NCBI RefSeq assembly: GCF_027924105.1
Contig: NZ_AP026972.1
Location: forward strand, 806,001 to 870,000
Direction: 5' to 3'
DNA length: 64,000 bases
Source: Polynucleobacter sp. KF022
GTDB lineage: Bacteria; Pseudomonadota; Gammaproteobacteria; Burkholderiales; Burkholderiaceae
Positions within the stretch are counted from its first letter, which is position 1, and each line of letters starts with the position of its first letter. Made by a program: the position numbers and the translations under genes. The notes under the pieces are model-generated. The model ran no database searches. It was not told the origin of the DNA and saw nothing but the letters and a program-made list of their open reading frames with translations. Positions 34,340 through 43,438 of this stretch are shown here, in pieces.

Positions 34340-34667
34340 TGCCAGCTCAGCGCTGCTGAGCTCTCAACTTCCCCCGATACCAGCTAAGCGTTATTTCACT
34401 ATTGGTGAAGTGGCAGATCTTTGTGGTGTTCGTTCTCACGTATTGCGCTATTGGGAGCAAGAGTTTTCCCAATTAAGTCCGCAAAAACGACGTGGTAACC
34501 GTCGCTATTACCAGCACCATGAGGTAGTACTCATCAGAAAAATTCGCTCACTTTTATACGAAGAGGGCTTTACGATTAGTGGTGCACGCAATCGCCTTGA
34601 AGAGGCTCGCGGCGACCTCCGTCTACGTGAAGAATTGCAAGCTGTTCTGCAAATTCTCTCTAAATAG
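34317..34667 (+). CDS. MerR-family regulator, short form
   Basis: A 116-residue protein with a MerR-type winged helix (KRYFTIGEVADLCGVRSHVLRYWEQEF, about residues 24-50) and the RRGNRRYYQHHEVVLIRKIRSLL segment. There is no effector domain, as is usual for the MerR protein that follows ihfA in beta- and gammaproteobacteria. Its ATG lies inside the end of ihfA, so the two are translated together. The target genes are not known. Confidence 0.9.
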   Translation: MLEKTEFDASSALLSSQLPPIPAKRYFTIGEVADLCGVRSHVLRYWEQEFSQLSPQKRRGNRRYYQHHEVVLIRKIRSLLYEEGFTISGARNRLEEARGDLRLREELQAVLQILSK

Positions 34668-34692
34668 TTACTGATACAATTTTGTCTTTCGT

Positions 34693-34769
<77 letters not shown>

Positions 34770-34803
34770 TACAACTTCTTCTCATCATTTCAAACTCGAT
34801 TCC

Positions 34804-35211
34804 ATGACAAGCACTGATAAATCTATTGAGTATTTTGGCCTCAAGATTCCTTTTTTAGCTCACTTGGGCGTAGTGCCAGAGTATGCAAAAGACGGCAAAT
34901 CACGGATTAGCCTAGAAATTAGACCTGAGTATGAGAATAGTTTTGGTATCGCTCATGGCGGCGTGATCATGACTTTGCTCGATTTTGCGATGGGTGCTGC
35001 AGCCAGAAGTACGACCGACGTGCCTTTGGGTGCCATGACCATTGATATGACCGTTAGCTTCTTACGTCCCAGCGTTGGCAAAATCGCCGTTGAGGGCACC
35101 ATATTGAAACCAGGCAAAACCATTAATTACTGTGAAGCGATTGTCTTAAATGAGGCTGGGGAGATTACGGCCAAATCTAGCGGTACTTTCATGTTGAGAA
35201 AATCAAGCTGA
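34804..35211 (+). CDS. PaaI-family hotdog thioesterase
   Basis: A 135-residue hotdog-fold thioesterase. The PaaI signature is NSFGIAHGGVIMTLLDFAMGAAA (about residues 41-63) and the central strand is TIDMTVSFLRPSVGKIAVEG. Such enzymes hydrolyse acyl- or aryl-CoA; no neighbouring catabolic gene points to a specific substrate. The gene stands alone, between tRNA-Pro and the AT-rich H-NS promoter region. Confidence 0.88.
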   Translation: MTSTDKSIEYFGLKIPFLAHLGVVPEYAKDGKSRISLEIRPEYENSFGIAHGGVIMTLLDFAMGAAARSTTDVPLGAMTIDMTVSFLRPSVGKIAVEGTILKPGKTINYCEAIVLNEAGEITAKSSGTFMLRKSS

Positions 35212-35308
35212 ACTTAATTATCTATAGTATTTATAAAGATTATGTCTTTTATTTAATTTAATAGATATAGCACTGATAAATATAGGTTAATAATCCCAAT
35301 AATATATA

Positions 35309-35336
35309 TTGCCAGATTAATTAATTTATATATAAT
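35309..35336 (+). promoter_or_regulatory. Sigma-70 promoter of the H-NS-like gene
   Basis: TTGCCA at 35309-35314 and TATAAT at 35331-35336, 16 bases apart, 64 bases before the ATG. It lies in an AT-rich stretch (35212-35400) with runs such as ATTAATTAATTTATATATAA, a type of DNA that H-NS proteins favour. Confidence 0.7.
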
Positions 35337-35400
35337 CACTCCCTAATACGGTTTATATCTACTGTATAAAACAACTTATTATTCGGAGAGTGAAAAGAAT

Positions 35401-35685
35401 ATGCCTTCTTATAAAGAGCTTTTAGCCCAACGCGAACAGTTGGATAAACAGATTAAAGAAGCAATTGCCCTAGAAAAGGCAGATGGTATTGCCAAAGCCA
35501 AGCTCATTATTGAGCAATATGGATTGAGCGCCTCAGACCTATTTAGCCGTAAAGCGGGCGCTAAGAGTGCTGGTGGCAAGGTTGCCCCTAAATACCGTAA
35601 CCCGTCCACAGGCGAAACTTGGACCGGTCGCGGCAAAGCTCCTAAATGGATCGAGGGCAGGGATCGTAGTAGCTATTTAATCTAA
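35401..35685 (+). CDS. H-NS family nucleoid protein
   Basis: A 94-residue histone-like protein of the betaproteobacterial H-NS/HvrA branch. Residues about 1-45 form a helical oligomerisation part (SYKELLAQREQLDKQIKEAI). The C-terminal DNA-binding domain has KYRNPSTGETWTGRGKAPKW, with the TGRGKAP loop that enters the AT-rich minor groove. GGAGAG precedes the ATG. AT-rich upstream DNA suggests autoregulation. Confidence 0.92.
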   Translation: MPSYKELLAQREQLDKQIKEAIALEKADGIAKAKLIIEQYGLSASDLFSRKAGAKSAGGKVAPKYRNPSTGETWTGRGKAPKWIEGRDRSSYLI

Positions 35686-35709
35686 GTTACTGTATTAATT
35701 GAGTTTTAG

Positions 35710-35738
35710 GATAAAGGCCGCTAATAGCGGCCTTTATC
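35710..35738. terminator. Terminator after the H-NS-like gene
   Basis: GATAAAGGCCGCT (35710-35722) pairs perfectly with AGCGGCCTTTATC (35726-35738) over an AAT loop, 13 bp. It lies between two convergent genes and can work in both directions. Confidence 0.85.
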
Positions 35739-35762
35739 ATTTCCTTAGCATCTAATTGCGCG

Positions 35763-36461
35763 CTATGCGCACTTTCTAGCGAGGGCCTCAACAAAGAGGG
35801 GCTCAAGTAGCTCATGTCTACTTCCATGTGCCCAGCTGCCTTCTATCTCAGGATTGGTGGCTGGATAGCCAATAATGAGGGGATTCATGTCAATTAAGCC
35901 GTTTTCCAGCTCCATTTTGATGCTTTCGCTTAATGGGGGCTTGCCCCCAGAATTCTCATCAACTAGAGTGACTACCCCTGGATGAAGTTTGATAAAACCT
36001 TCATCTACTAGAATAGGTATACGCTGTGTGTCCTTGTTTTTACTCAAATAATGGATCAAATGCACTTGCTCTACCGGCGGAATGAGGGCATCTAAAAAGA
36101 TTAAATCGGGGGCTATTGAAACAGCCTTCATCAGGCCCTCTAGGCTATCGACTGCCATTTCCATATCCACTTTGAGCTGCCAATCGGCAATGGCATCTAT
36201 TAATTCTTGCCCATTTTCAGATCTTCTAAAGATTCCCATGGCAACACAGTTCTGGGTGGTCTTTTGCCGCATAGCCCTTTTTCTTCGCTGTAGCTGCTGA
36301 TCTAGAGAGCTTGCCAATATGCGTCGATGGCCGCCACGAGTCTTCCAGGCGATTAACTCACCTAATTCAACCATTTTTTGAACGGTACCCAAGGAAACTT
36401 GCAAAATCTTGGCGCTTTGACGGGTGCTGAGGTATTCAGTTTCTGGGGTCATTGAGTTCAT
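35763..36461 (-). CDS. Helix-turn-helix regulator with a receiver-like C-terminal domain
   Basis: A 232-residue protein. Residues about 7-60 are an excisionase/MerR-like helix-turn-helix (YLSTRQSAKILQVSLGTVQKMV, then TRGGHRRILASSLDQQLQ). From about residue 70 the sequence has a receiver-like pattern: FRRSENGQELIDAI, then APDLIFLDALIPP at the phosphoacceptor position and RIPILVDEGF. The acidic pocket near the start of a true receiver is not visible, so it may be degenerate. AAGGGA lies before the ATG. It is divergent from odhA across 299 bases. I do not recognise a named gene. Confidence 0.75.
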   Translation of the reverse strand: MNSMTPETEYLSTRQSAKILQVSLGTVQKMVELGELIAWKTRGGHRRILASSLDQQLQRRKRAMRQKTTQNCVAMGIFRRSENGQELIDAIADWQLKVDMEMAVDSLEGLMKAVSIAPDLIFLDALIPPVEQVHLIHYLSKNKDTQRIPILVDEGFIKLHPGVVTLVDENSGGKPPLSESIKMELENGLIDMNPLIIGYPATNPEIEGSWAHGSRHELLEPLFVEALARKCA

Positions 36462-36570
36462 ATTTCCCTTAATCTCATTTATTTGTTTGAAGATTTAGAG
36501 AATAAAAATCAAAATCATTTGAATCTGTCGGCGAATCTTTAAAGCAAGGTAGGAAACTTCTTATTAATTA

Positions 36571-36610
36571 CCTTAAATAAGGGGATACCCCCAAAACCCC
36601 TTAAATCAGG
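36571..36610. promoter_or_regulatory. Duplicated CCTTA-AA-TAAGG-like sites upstream of odhA
   Basis: CCTTAAATAAGGG at 36571-36583 and CCTTAAATCAGGG at 36599-36611 are direct repeats with one mismatch, 28 bases apart. The first is a dyad (CCTTA-AA-TAAGG). They lie between the divergent regulator and odhA, as a regulator's operator pair would. Confidence 0.5.
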
Positions 36611-36731
36611 GAAAGCCCTTTATGAATCAATGGTCATTCGTGTTAAATTACTGTTGTAGTACCGGTATTTGCACAGATCAATTCGTGAAGCGGTATAGCC
36701 GTAGAGCGGATGGTTTTAACCACAGTTTTTA

Positions 36732-36746
36732 ATCGGGAAACCCGAT
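36732..36746 (+). promoter_or_regulatory. Hairpin beside the odhA ribosome-binding site
   Basis: ATCGGG-AAA-CCCGAT is a perfect 6-bp hairpin that ends one base before GAAAGG, the likely odhA ribosome-binding site. A second small dyad, TGGTT-TT-AACCA, lies at 36711-36722. These may affect odhA mRNA stability or translation. Confidence 0.4.
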
Positions 36747-36760
36747 GAAAGGTGAGCATC

Positions 36761-39616
36761 ATGATGCAGGATCAAAGAGATAATTCCTATCTCTTCGGCG
36801 GAAACGCCCCCTACGTAGAGGAACTCTACGAATCTTACTTGCACGATCCAGCTTCCGTAGCTGATCATTGGCGAGATTATTTCGATAACGTGAAACAGGT
36901 TCCAGCAGTTGATGGTTCATCTCGAACTGACATTGCACACGGACCGATTGTTGCTTCATTTGCTGAGCGCGCTAAGCAAGGTCCAATCAGAACGATTTCT
37001 GATTCGGCTGACTCAGAGATGGGCCGCAAACGCGTTGCTGTTCAGCAGTTAATTGCCGCGTATCGTAACGTCGGTAATCGCTGGGCAAACTTAGATCCAT
37101 TGAAGCGGACAGAGCGCCAGGATATTCCTGAGTTAGATCCCGCTTTCTATGGCTTTACTGATGGCGATATGGACATCGTCTTCAATACAAGCAATACATT
37201 CTTCGGCAAGAACGAAATGTCTCTGCGCGATTTGCTCCAGGCATTGCGCGAAACCTATTGCGGCACGATTGGTGTCGAGTTCATGTTTATTGCCGATCAA
37301 AAAATTAAGAAGTGGTGGCAAGAGAAGTTGGAGTCCATTCGCTCAACCCCACAATTTAATGTGGATGAAAAGCGTCAGATCTTGGATCGTGTGACTGCTG
37401 CTGAAGGTCTTGAGCGTTACCTCCAGGCAAAGTATGTAGGTCAAAAGCGTTTCTCCCTTGAGGGTGGTGAGAGCTTTATTGCCTGTATGGACGAGTTGAT
37501 TCGTGATGCGGGTAACAAAGGTGTTCAAGAGATCGTCATTGGTATGGCCCACCGTGGTCGTCTCAACGTATTGGTAAACACCTTAGGCAAAATGCCTAAA
37601 GACTTATTTGCTGAGTTTGAGCATAAGGGCCCAGAAACATTACCTGCCGGTGACGTTAAATATCACCAAGGTTTCTCAAGCGATATTTCGACTCCTGGCG
37701 GTCCGGTTCACTTGTCATTGGCATTTAATCCATCCCATTTGGAAATCGTTAACCCAGTAGTTGAAGGTTCTGCGCGTGCTCGTATGGAGCGTCGTGGCGA
37801 TATGTTGGGCGATCAAGTTATGCCAGTATTGGTCCACGGTGACGCTGCGATTGCAGGTCAGGGTGTAATGCAAGAAACTTTAGCGATGTCTGAGGTTCGT
37901 GGTTACTCTACCGGTGGCACAGTCCACATCGTGATTAATAACCAAATTGGTTTCACAACTTCTGATCCGCGTGACTTGCGTTCTAGCTTGTACTGTACGG
38001 ACGTCATGAAGATTGTTGATGCTCCTGTATTGCACGTGAATGGTGATGATCCTGAAGCGGTAGTCTTGGCAACCAAGCTGGCTGTTGAGTTCCGCATGAA
38101 GTTCCATAAAGACGTGGCGATTGACATTATCTGCTTCCGTAAGCTTGGCCATAACGAGCAAGATACGCCTGCAATGACTCAGCCATTGATGTACAAAATC
38201 ATTGCAGCACACCCTGGCACCCGTAAGCTCTATGCTGACAAGTTAGAAACTCAAGGTGTATTGCCGGTTGGTACTGGTGACCTGATGGTTAAAGAGTATC
38301 GCGCTGCAATGGATGAGGGTAAGCAAACGTCCGATCCAGTATTGAGTAACTTCAAAGGCAAGTTTGCCGTGGATTGGTCTCCATTCTTGAATAAGAAGTG
38401 GACTGATGAAGCTGATACAGCGATTCCATTGACAGAGTGGAAGCGTTTGGCTGAAAAGATCTCCACTATTCCAGAGGGCTTTAAAGCGCATCCATTGGTT
38501 GCCAAGGTTTATAACGACCGTGCTGCAATGGGACGTGGTGAAGCGAATATTGACTGGGGTATGGGTGAGCACATGGCTTTCGCATCCCTAGTTGCAAGTG
38601 GCTATCCAGTTCGTTTATCTGGTGAAGATAGTGGACGCGGTACCTTTACCCACCGTCACGCGGTATTGCATGAGCAAAACCGTGAGAAATGGGATACCGG
38701 CACCTATATCGCACTTCAGCACGTTACTAAAGATCAGGCCCCATTTGTGGTGATTGACTCGATTCTGTCTGAAGAGGCTGTACTTGGATTTGAATACGGT
38801 TACGCTGCAGCAGAGCCAAACACTTTAACTATTTGGGAGGCCCAGTTCGGTGACTTCGCAAACGGTGCTCAAGTGGTTATCGACCAGTTCATCGCCTCTG
38901 GCGAAGTGAAGTGGGGTCGTGCTAATGGCTTGGTAATGATGTTGCCGCACGGTTATGAAGGTCAAGGACCTGAGCATTCCTCAGCACGTCTTGAGCGTTT
39001 CATGCAGTTGTGTGCTGATACCAATATGCAAGTCATTCAGCCGACTACTGCAGCGCAAATCTTCCATGTATTACGTCGTCAAATGATTCGTCAGTTCCGC
39101 AAGCCGCTGATCTTGATGACTCCAAAATCATTACTGCGTAATAAAGAAGCTGCATCACCTTTGTCTGAATTCACAAAAGGTGGCTTCCAAACTGTGATTG
39201 GTGAGCGTGATGAATCTATCGACGCTAAGCAGGTTACCCGTTTGGTAATGTGTTCTGGCAAGGTCTATTACGACTTGGTGAAGCAACGCGCCGAGAAGAA
39301 GATTGGCGATGTTGCCATTATTCGCTTGGAGCAGTTGTATCCATTCCCGCACAAAGCAGTGACTACTGAATTGAAGAAGTATCCAAAGCTAGAAGAGGTT
39401 GTATGGTGTCAGGACGAGCCACAAAACCAAGGCGCTTGGTTCTTTGTGCAACACAATATCTTGGAAAACATGTCTGATGGCATGAAGTTGGGCTATGCAG
39501 GCCGTCCTGCATCAGCATCACCAGCTTGTGGTTATGCCCATCTCCACCAAGAACAGCAGAAGTCTTTACTGAATGCGGCATTTGCCAAACTCAAAGGTTA
39601 CGTGATTACGAAATAA
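36761..39616 (+). CDS. odhA: 2-oxoglutarate dehydrogenase E1 component
   Basis: The 951-residue thiamine-diphosphate E1 subunit (also called SucA) of the 2-oxoglutarate dehydrogenase complex of the TCA cycle. The N-terminal motif SYLFGGNAPYVEELYESYL binds E2; the core has GMAHRGRLNVLVNTLGK, HVNGDDPEAVV (cofactor region) and LMTPKSLLRNKEAASP near the end. ATG 36761 is chosen over a GTG at 36752 because AAAGG lies eight bases upstream. It begins a three-gene operon. Confidence 0.96.
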   Translation: MMQDQRDNSYLFGGNAPYVEELYESYLHDPASVADHWRDYFDNVKQVPAVDGSSRTDIAHGPIVASFAERAKQGPIRTISDSADSEMGRKRVAVQQLIAAYRNVGNRWANLDPLKRTERQDIPELDPAFYGFTDGDMDIVFNTSNTFFGKNEMSLRDLLQALRETYCGTIGVEFMFIADQKIKKWWQEKLESIRSTPQFNVDEKRQILDRVTAAEGLERYLQAKYVGQKRFSLEGGESFIACMDELIRDAGNKGVQEIVIGMAHRGRLNVLVNTLGKMPKDLFAEFEHKGPETLPAGDVKYHQGFSSDISTPGGPVHLSLAFNPSHLEIVNPVVEGSARARMERRGDMLGDQVMPVLVHGDAAIAGQGVMQETLAMSEVRGYSTGGTVHIVINNQIGFTTSDPRDLRSSLYCTDVMKIVDAPVLHVNGDDPEAVVLATKLAVEFRMKFHKDVAIDIICFRKLGHNEQDTPAMTQPLMYKIIAAHPGTRKLYADKLETQGVLPVGTGDLMVKEYRAAMDEGKQTSDPVLSNFKGKFAVDWSPFLNKKWTDEADTAIPLTEWKRLAEKISTIPEGFKAHPLVAKVYNDRAAMGRGEANIDWGMGEHMAFASLVASGYPVRLSGEDSGRGTFTHRHAVLHEQNREKWDTGTYIALQHVTKDQAPFVVIDSILSEEAVLGFEYGYAAAEPNTLTIWEAQFGDFANGAQVVIDQFIASGEVKWGRANGLVMMLPHGYEGQGPEHSSARLERFMQLCADTNMQVIQPTTAAQIFHVLRRQMIRQFRKPLILMTPKSLLRNKEAASPLSEFTKGGFQTVIGERDESIDAKQVTRLVMCSGKVYYDLVKQRAEKKIGDVAIIRLEQLYPFPHKAVTTELKKYPKLEEVVWCQDEPQNQGAWFFVQHNILENMSDGMKLGYAGRPASASPACGYAHLHQEQQKSLLNAAFAKLKGYVITK

Positions 39617-39664
39617 TCGTATTCATAACTCAACATACACACATATTTATAAACAGGATTAATC

Positions 39665-40876
39665 ATGGCTATTTTCGAAGTTAAAGTTCCCCAACTCTCA
39701 GAGTCAGTTGCTGAAGCAACTTTGTTGCAATGGAAAAAGAAGGTTGGCGACGCTGTTGGTCAAGACGAGATCTTGATCGAAATCGAAACAGATAAAGTGG
39801 TACTCGAAGTACCAGCTCCATCAGCTGGCGTGCTCACAGAGATCGTTGTTGCTGACGGCGGTACTGTGGTTGCTGAGCAATTAATTGCAAAGATTGATAG
39901 CACTGCTGTTGCAGCTGCAGCTCCTGCTGCTGCCGCACCTGCACCAGCTGCTGCTCCTGCAGCCGCAGCACCGGCAAAAGCAGCCGCTCCTGCAGCTAAA
40001 GCTGGCGCAGCCGCAGCTCCTTCAGCTGCAAAAATTCTTGCTGAGAAGGGTGTCGATGCTGGTCAAGTTGCCGGTTCTGGGCGAGATGGTCGTATCACTA
40101 AAGGTGATGCATTGAATGCTTCTGCAGGTGGCGCTAAGTCTGCTGCATTGCCAAGCGCACCAATTCCAATGGGCGATCGTCCAGAAGAGCGCGTTCCAAT
40201 GAGCCGCTTGCGCGCTCGGATTGCTGAGCGTTTGCTTGAGTCACAGGCGAACAATGCCATCTTGACTACTTTCAATGAAGTCAACATGGGTCCAGTGATT
40301 GCTTTGCGTAATAAGTACAAAGACCAGTTTGAGAAAACTCATGGCGTGAAGTTAGGCTTCATGTCTTTCTTCGTAAAAGCAGCGACACACGCTTTGAAGA
40401 AATTCCCACTTTTGAATGCTTCTGTTGACGGTAATGACATCGTTTACCACGGTTACTTTGATATCGGTATCGCTGTGAGCTCGCCACGTGGATTGGTAGT
40501 TCCAATTTTGCGTGACGTTGACCAAATGAATTTGGCTGATATCGAGAAGAAGATTGCTGAGTTCGGCACTAAAGCTCGCGAAGGTAAGTTGTCTATTGAA
40601 GAATTGACAGGCGGTACATTCTCCATCTCTAACGGTGGCGTATTCGGCTCCATGCTTTCTACGCCGATCATCAACCCACCGCAATCTGCAATTTTGGGTA
40701 TTCACGCTACTAAAGACCGTGCTGTTGTTGAAAACGGTCAAGTAGTTGTTCGCCCAATTAACTACCTTGCTTTGTCATACGATCACCGCATCATTGACGG
40801 CCGTGAGGCTGTGCTTGGTTTGGTTGCCATGAAGGATGCGTTGGAAGATCCTTCACGTCTTCTCCTTGATTTGTAA
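39665..40876 (+). CDS. sucB: Dihydrolipoyl succinyltransferase E2 component
   Basis: A 403-residue E2 core protein (also odhB). Domains in order: lipoyl domain (1-78) with the lipoylated lysine in EIETDKVVLEVP, an Ala/Pro-rich flexible linker (about 80-118), an E3-binding domain (SAAKILAEKGVDAGQVAGSG) and the catalytic domain ending with SYDHRIIDGREAV, whose His and Asp are catalytic. It follows odhA by 48 bases. Confidence 0.97.
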   Translation: MAIFEVKVPQLSESVAEATLLQWKKKVGDAVGQDEILIEIETDKVVLEVPAPSAGVLTEIVVADGGTVVAEQLIAKIDSTAVAAAAPAAAAPAPAAAPAAAAPAKAAAPAAKAGAAAAPSAAKILAEKGVDAGQVAGSGRDGRITKGDALNASAGGAKSAALPSAPIPMGDRPEERVPMSRLRARIAERLLESQANNAILTTFNEVNMGPVIALRNKYKDQFEKTHGVKLGFMSFFVKAATHALKKFPLLNASVDGNDIVYHGYFDIGIAVSSPRGLVVPILRDVDQMNLADIEKKIAEFGTKAREGKLSIEELTGGTFSISNGGVFGSMLSTPIINPPQSAILGIHATKDRAVVENGQVVVRPINYLALSYDHRIIDGREAVLGLVAMKDALEDPSRLLLDL

Positions 40877-40888
40877 GAAGGGAAGATC

Positions 40889-42325
40889 ATGAGCCAAGCT
40901 TTTGACGTAGTAGTTATTGGTGGTGGCCCTGGTGGCTACATCGCCGCAATTCGTGCAGCGCAACTCGGTTTTAAGGTTGCCTGTGCTGAATCTAGTTCTT
41001 ATGATGATCCTAAGGGTGAGCCACGTTTAGGTGGCACATGCTTGAACGTTGGTTGTATTCCTTCTAAGGCCTTGTTGGCCTCTTCTGAGGAATTCGAGAA
41101 GATCAATCATCATGCTGCTGATCACGGAATTAAAGTGGGTGCAGTTAGCATCGACTCTAAGAAGATGATCGCCCGCAAAGATGACATCGTTACCAAGATG
41201 ACTGGTGGTATTCAGTACTTGTTCCGCAAGAACAAAATCACTTTGTTAAAAGGCCATGCGTCATTTGAAGGCAAGGGCGCTGATGGTTATCAAGTGAAGA
41301 TTGATGGCAAAGACAAAGAAACCGTTACTGCAAAGAATGTCATCATTGCAACTGGTTCTAAGGCGCGTCATCTTCCAGGTATCGCTGTAGATAACGTATT
41401 GATTTGCGATAACGAAGGCGCCTTGAAGTTTGATTCTGCCCCTAAGAAATTAGGCGTAATTGGTGCAGGCGTTATTGGCTTAGAGTTAGGTTCTGTATGG
41501 CGTCGTCTCGGTGCTGAAGTAACCGTGCTGGAAGCAATGCCTTCATTCTTAGCTGCTTGCGACGCAGGTATCGCTAAAGAAGCGCAGAAGCTTTTTGCAA
41601 AACAAGGCTTGAGCATTAATACTGGCGTCAAAATTGGCGATGTGAAGGCTGATAAGAAAGGTGTAGTAGTTAATTACACTGACAGCGCTGGTAAAGCTGC
41701 TAAGTTGGAATGTGATCGCTTAATTGTTTCAGTGGGTCGCGTACCAAACACTGACAAATTAGGTTTAGACAAGATTGGCCTCAAAGTGGATGAGCGTGGT
41801 TTCATTCCTATTGATGACCACACTTGCGCTACTGCAGCACCTGGCGTGTACGCCGTTGGTGACGTAGTGCGTGGACCAATGTTGGCACACAAAGCAGAAG
41901 ACGAAGGTGTCTTAGTTGCTGAGGTGATTGCTGGTCAAAAACCACATATCGATTACAACTGCATTCCTTGGGTTATTTATACCGATCCTGAGATTGCATG
42001 GGTTGGTAAAACAGAGCAAGCGCTCAAGGAAGCTGGTGTTGCTTATAAAGCAGGTCAATTCCCATTTGCTGCTAACGGCCGTGCATTAGGCATGGGTCGT
42101 GCTGATGGTTTCATCAAAGTATTGGCTGATGCTAAGACAGATGAGATCCTTGGCGTTCATATCATCGGTGCTAATGCTTCTGACCTCATTGCTGAAGCAG
42201 CAGTAGCTATGGAATTCAAAGCAGCAGCAGAAGATATTGCTCGTATCTGTCATGCACATCCAAGTTTGTCTGAAGTGATGCGCGAAGCAGCGTTAGCGAC
42301 AGACTCACGTGCATTAAATATGTAA
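40889..42325 (+). CDS. lpdA: Dihydrolipoyl dehydrogenase E3 component
   Basis: The 478-residue flavoprotein that reoxidises lipoyl groups. The FAD motif VVVIGGGPGGYIAAIRAAQLG starts the protein, the redox-active disulfide is GGTCLNVGCIPSKALL, the NAD motif is LGVIGAGVIGLELGSVW and the interface ends with the HAHPSLSE motif that carries the catalytic His. It follows sucB by 12 bases. TAA overlaps the TTG start of zapE by none, but directly abuts it. Confidence 0.97.
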   Translation: MSQAFDVVVIGGGPGGYIAAIRAAQLGFKVACAESSSYDDPKGEPRLGGTCLNVGCIPSKALLASSEEFEKINHHAADHGIKVGAVSIDSKKMIARKDDIVTKMTGGIQYLFRKNKITLLKGHASFEGKGADGYQVKIDGKDKETVTAKNVIIATGSKARHLPGIAVDNVLICDNEGALKFDSAPKKLGVIGAGVIGLELGSVWRRLGAEVTVLEAMPSFLAACDAGIAKEAQKLFAKQGLSINTGVKIGDVKADKKGVVVNYTDSAGKAAKLECDRLIVSVGRVPNTDKLGLDKIGLKVDERGFIPIDDHTCATAAPGVYAVGDVVRGPMLAHKAEDEGVLVAEVIAGQKPHIDYNCIPWVIYTDPEIAWVGKTEQALKEAGVAYKAGQFPFAANGRALGMGRADGFIKVLADAKTDEILGVHIIGANASDLIAEAAVAMEFKAAAEDIARICHAHPSLSEVMREAALATDSRALNM

Positions 42326-43429
42326 TTGAAAACCATTGAGTTTTACCAACAAGAGTTAAAGACGCGCGGGTATCAGAGTGATCCCGCGCAGCTTCGCGCT
42401 GTAGAGCGTCTACAGAAATGCGAAGACGAGTGGATTGCATACAAGGAAATCCGCAGTAATACCCTAAAGAAAAAGATATTCAAGCCGAATCTCCCACGTG
42501 GTCTGTATTTATGGGGTGGGGTAGGACGCGGCAAGTCTTTCTTAATGGACTGCTTTTATGCAGCTTCGCCACTAGAAAAAAAGATCCGTATTCATTTTCA
42601 TGAGTTCATGCGCGAAGTCCATCGTGAGCTCCATGAGCTATCAGGCCTAGCAGATCCGCTAGATGAATTAGCTAAGCGCATCTCGAATCGTTATCGCTTG
42701 ATTTGTTTCGATGAGTTTCATATTAACGACATTGCCGATGCGATGATTCTGTATCGCCTTCTTAGCGCTCTCTTTGCTGATCGCGTGCAGTTTGTGATGA
42801 CATCTAACTATCGCCCAGATCAGCTATATCCCAATGGTTTACATCGTGATCGATTGATTCCTGCCATCAAGCTACTTGAAGAAAAGCTTGACGTGCTCAA
42901 TGTGGACGCAGGCAATGATTACCGCCGCGTGCAGATGGCCCAAGTGGAGGCTTACCTAACACCCGTCAATGCCGAGACCCAAGCAACGCTAGGACAAATG
43001 TTTCAAACACTCATTGGCAATCAAAAGGAGACCCGTAATCCTGTACTCAATATTGAGTCCCGTGAACTGCGACCCTTACACATGGCAGACGGTGTGGTCT
43101 GGTTTGACTTCAAAACTCTGTGCTGCGGTCCACGCTCTCAAAATGATTACCTGGAGATTGCTAACCAGTTTCATACAGTCATTCTGTCAGGGGTGCCCTA
43201 TATGCCACCCAGAATGACTAATGAGGCCCGTCGTTTTATTTGGCTCATTGATGTCCTTTACGACCATAAGATCAAGCTCATCATTTCTGCTGAGGTTCCA
43301 GCCCCGGATTTGTATACCGAGGGTCAAATTACCGCTGAATTCTCCAGAACCGTGTCCCGTTTGATCGAGATGCAGTCTCGTGACTACCTCGACGCGCCGC
43401 GTCGGGTAATTGATACCAGCTTGACCTAA
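42326..43429 (+). CDS. zapE: Cell division ATPase ZapE (AFG1 family)
   Basis: A 367-residue AAA-like ATPase that associates with the Z-ring. Walker A is GGVGRGKSFLMD (about residue 62), Walker B LICFDEFHIND, and the segment VQFVMTSNYRPDQLYPNGLHRDRLIPAI is diagnostic of the family. The most plausible start is TTG at 42326, directly after the lpdA stop; no clear ribosome-binding site is seen, so the start is uncertain. Confidence 0.9.
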   Translation: MKTIEFYQQELKTRGYQSDPAQLRAVERLQKCEDEWIAYKEIRSNTLKKKIFKPNLPRGLYLWGGVGRGKSFLMDCFYAASPLEKKIRIHFHEFMREVHRELHELSGLADPLDELAKRISNRYRLICFDEFHINDIADAMILYRLLSALFADRVQFVMTSNYRPDQLYPNGLHRDRLIPAIKLLEEKLDVLNVDAGNDYRRVQMAQVEAYLTPVNAETQATLGQMFQTLIGNQKETRNPVLNIESRELRPLHMADGVVWFDFKTLCCGPRSQNDYLEIANQFHTVILSGVPYMPPRMTNEARRFIWLIDVLYDHKIKLIISAEVPAPDLYTEGQITAEFSRTVSRLIEMQSRDYLDAPRRVIDTSLT

Positions 43430-43438
43430 AATAGGGTC

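Noticed and set aside
39885..40115. Leu/Gln-rich frame within sucB
   Set aside because: It is the other-frame translation of the Ala/Pro-rich linker of sucB.
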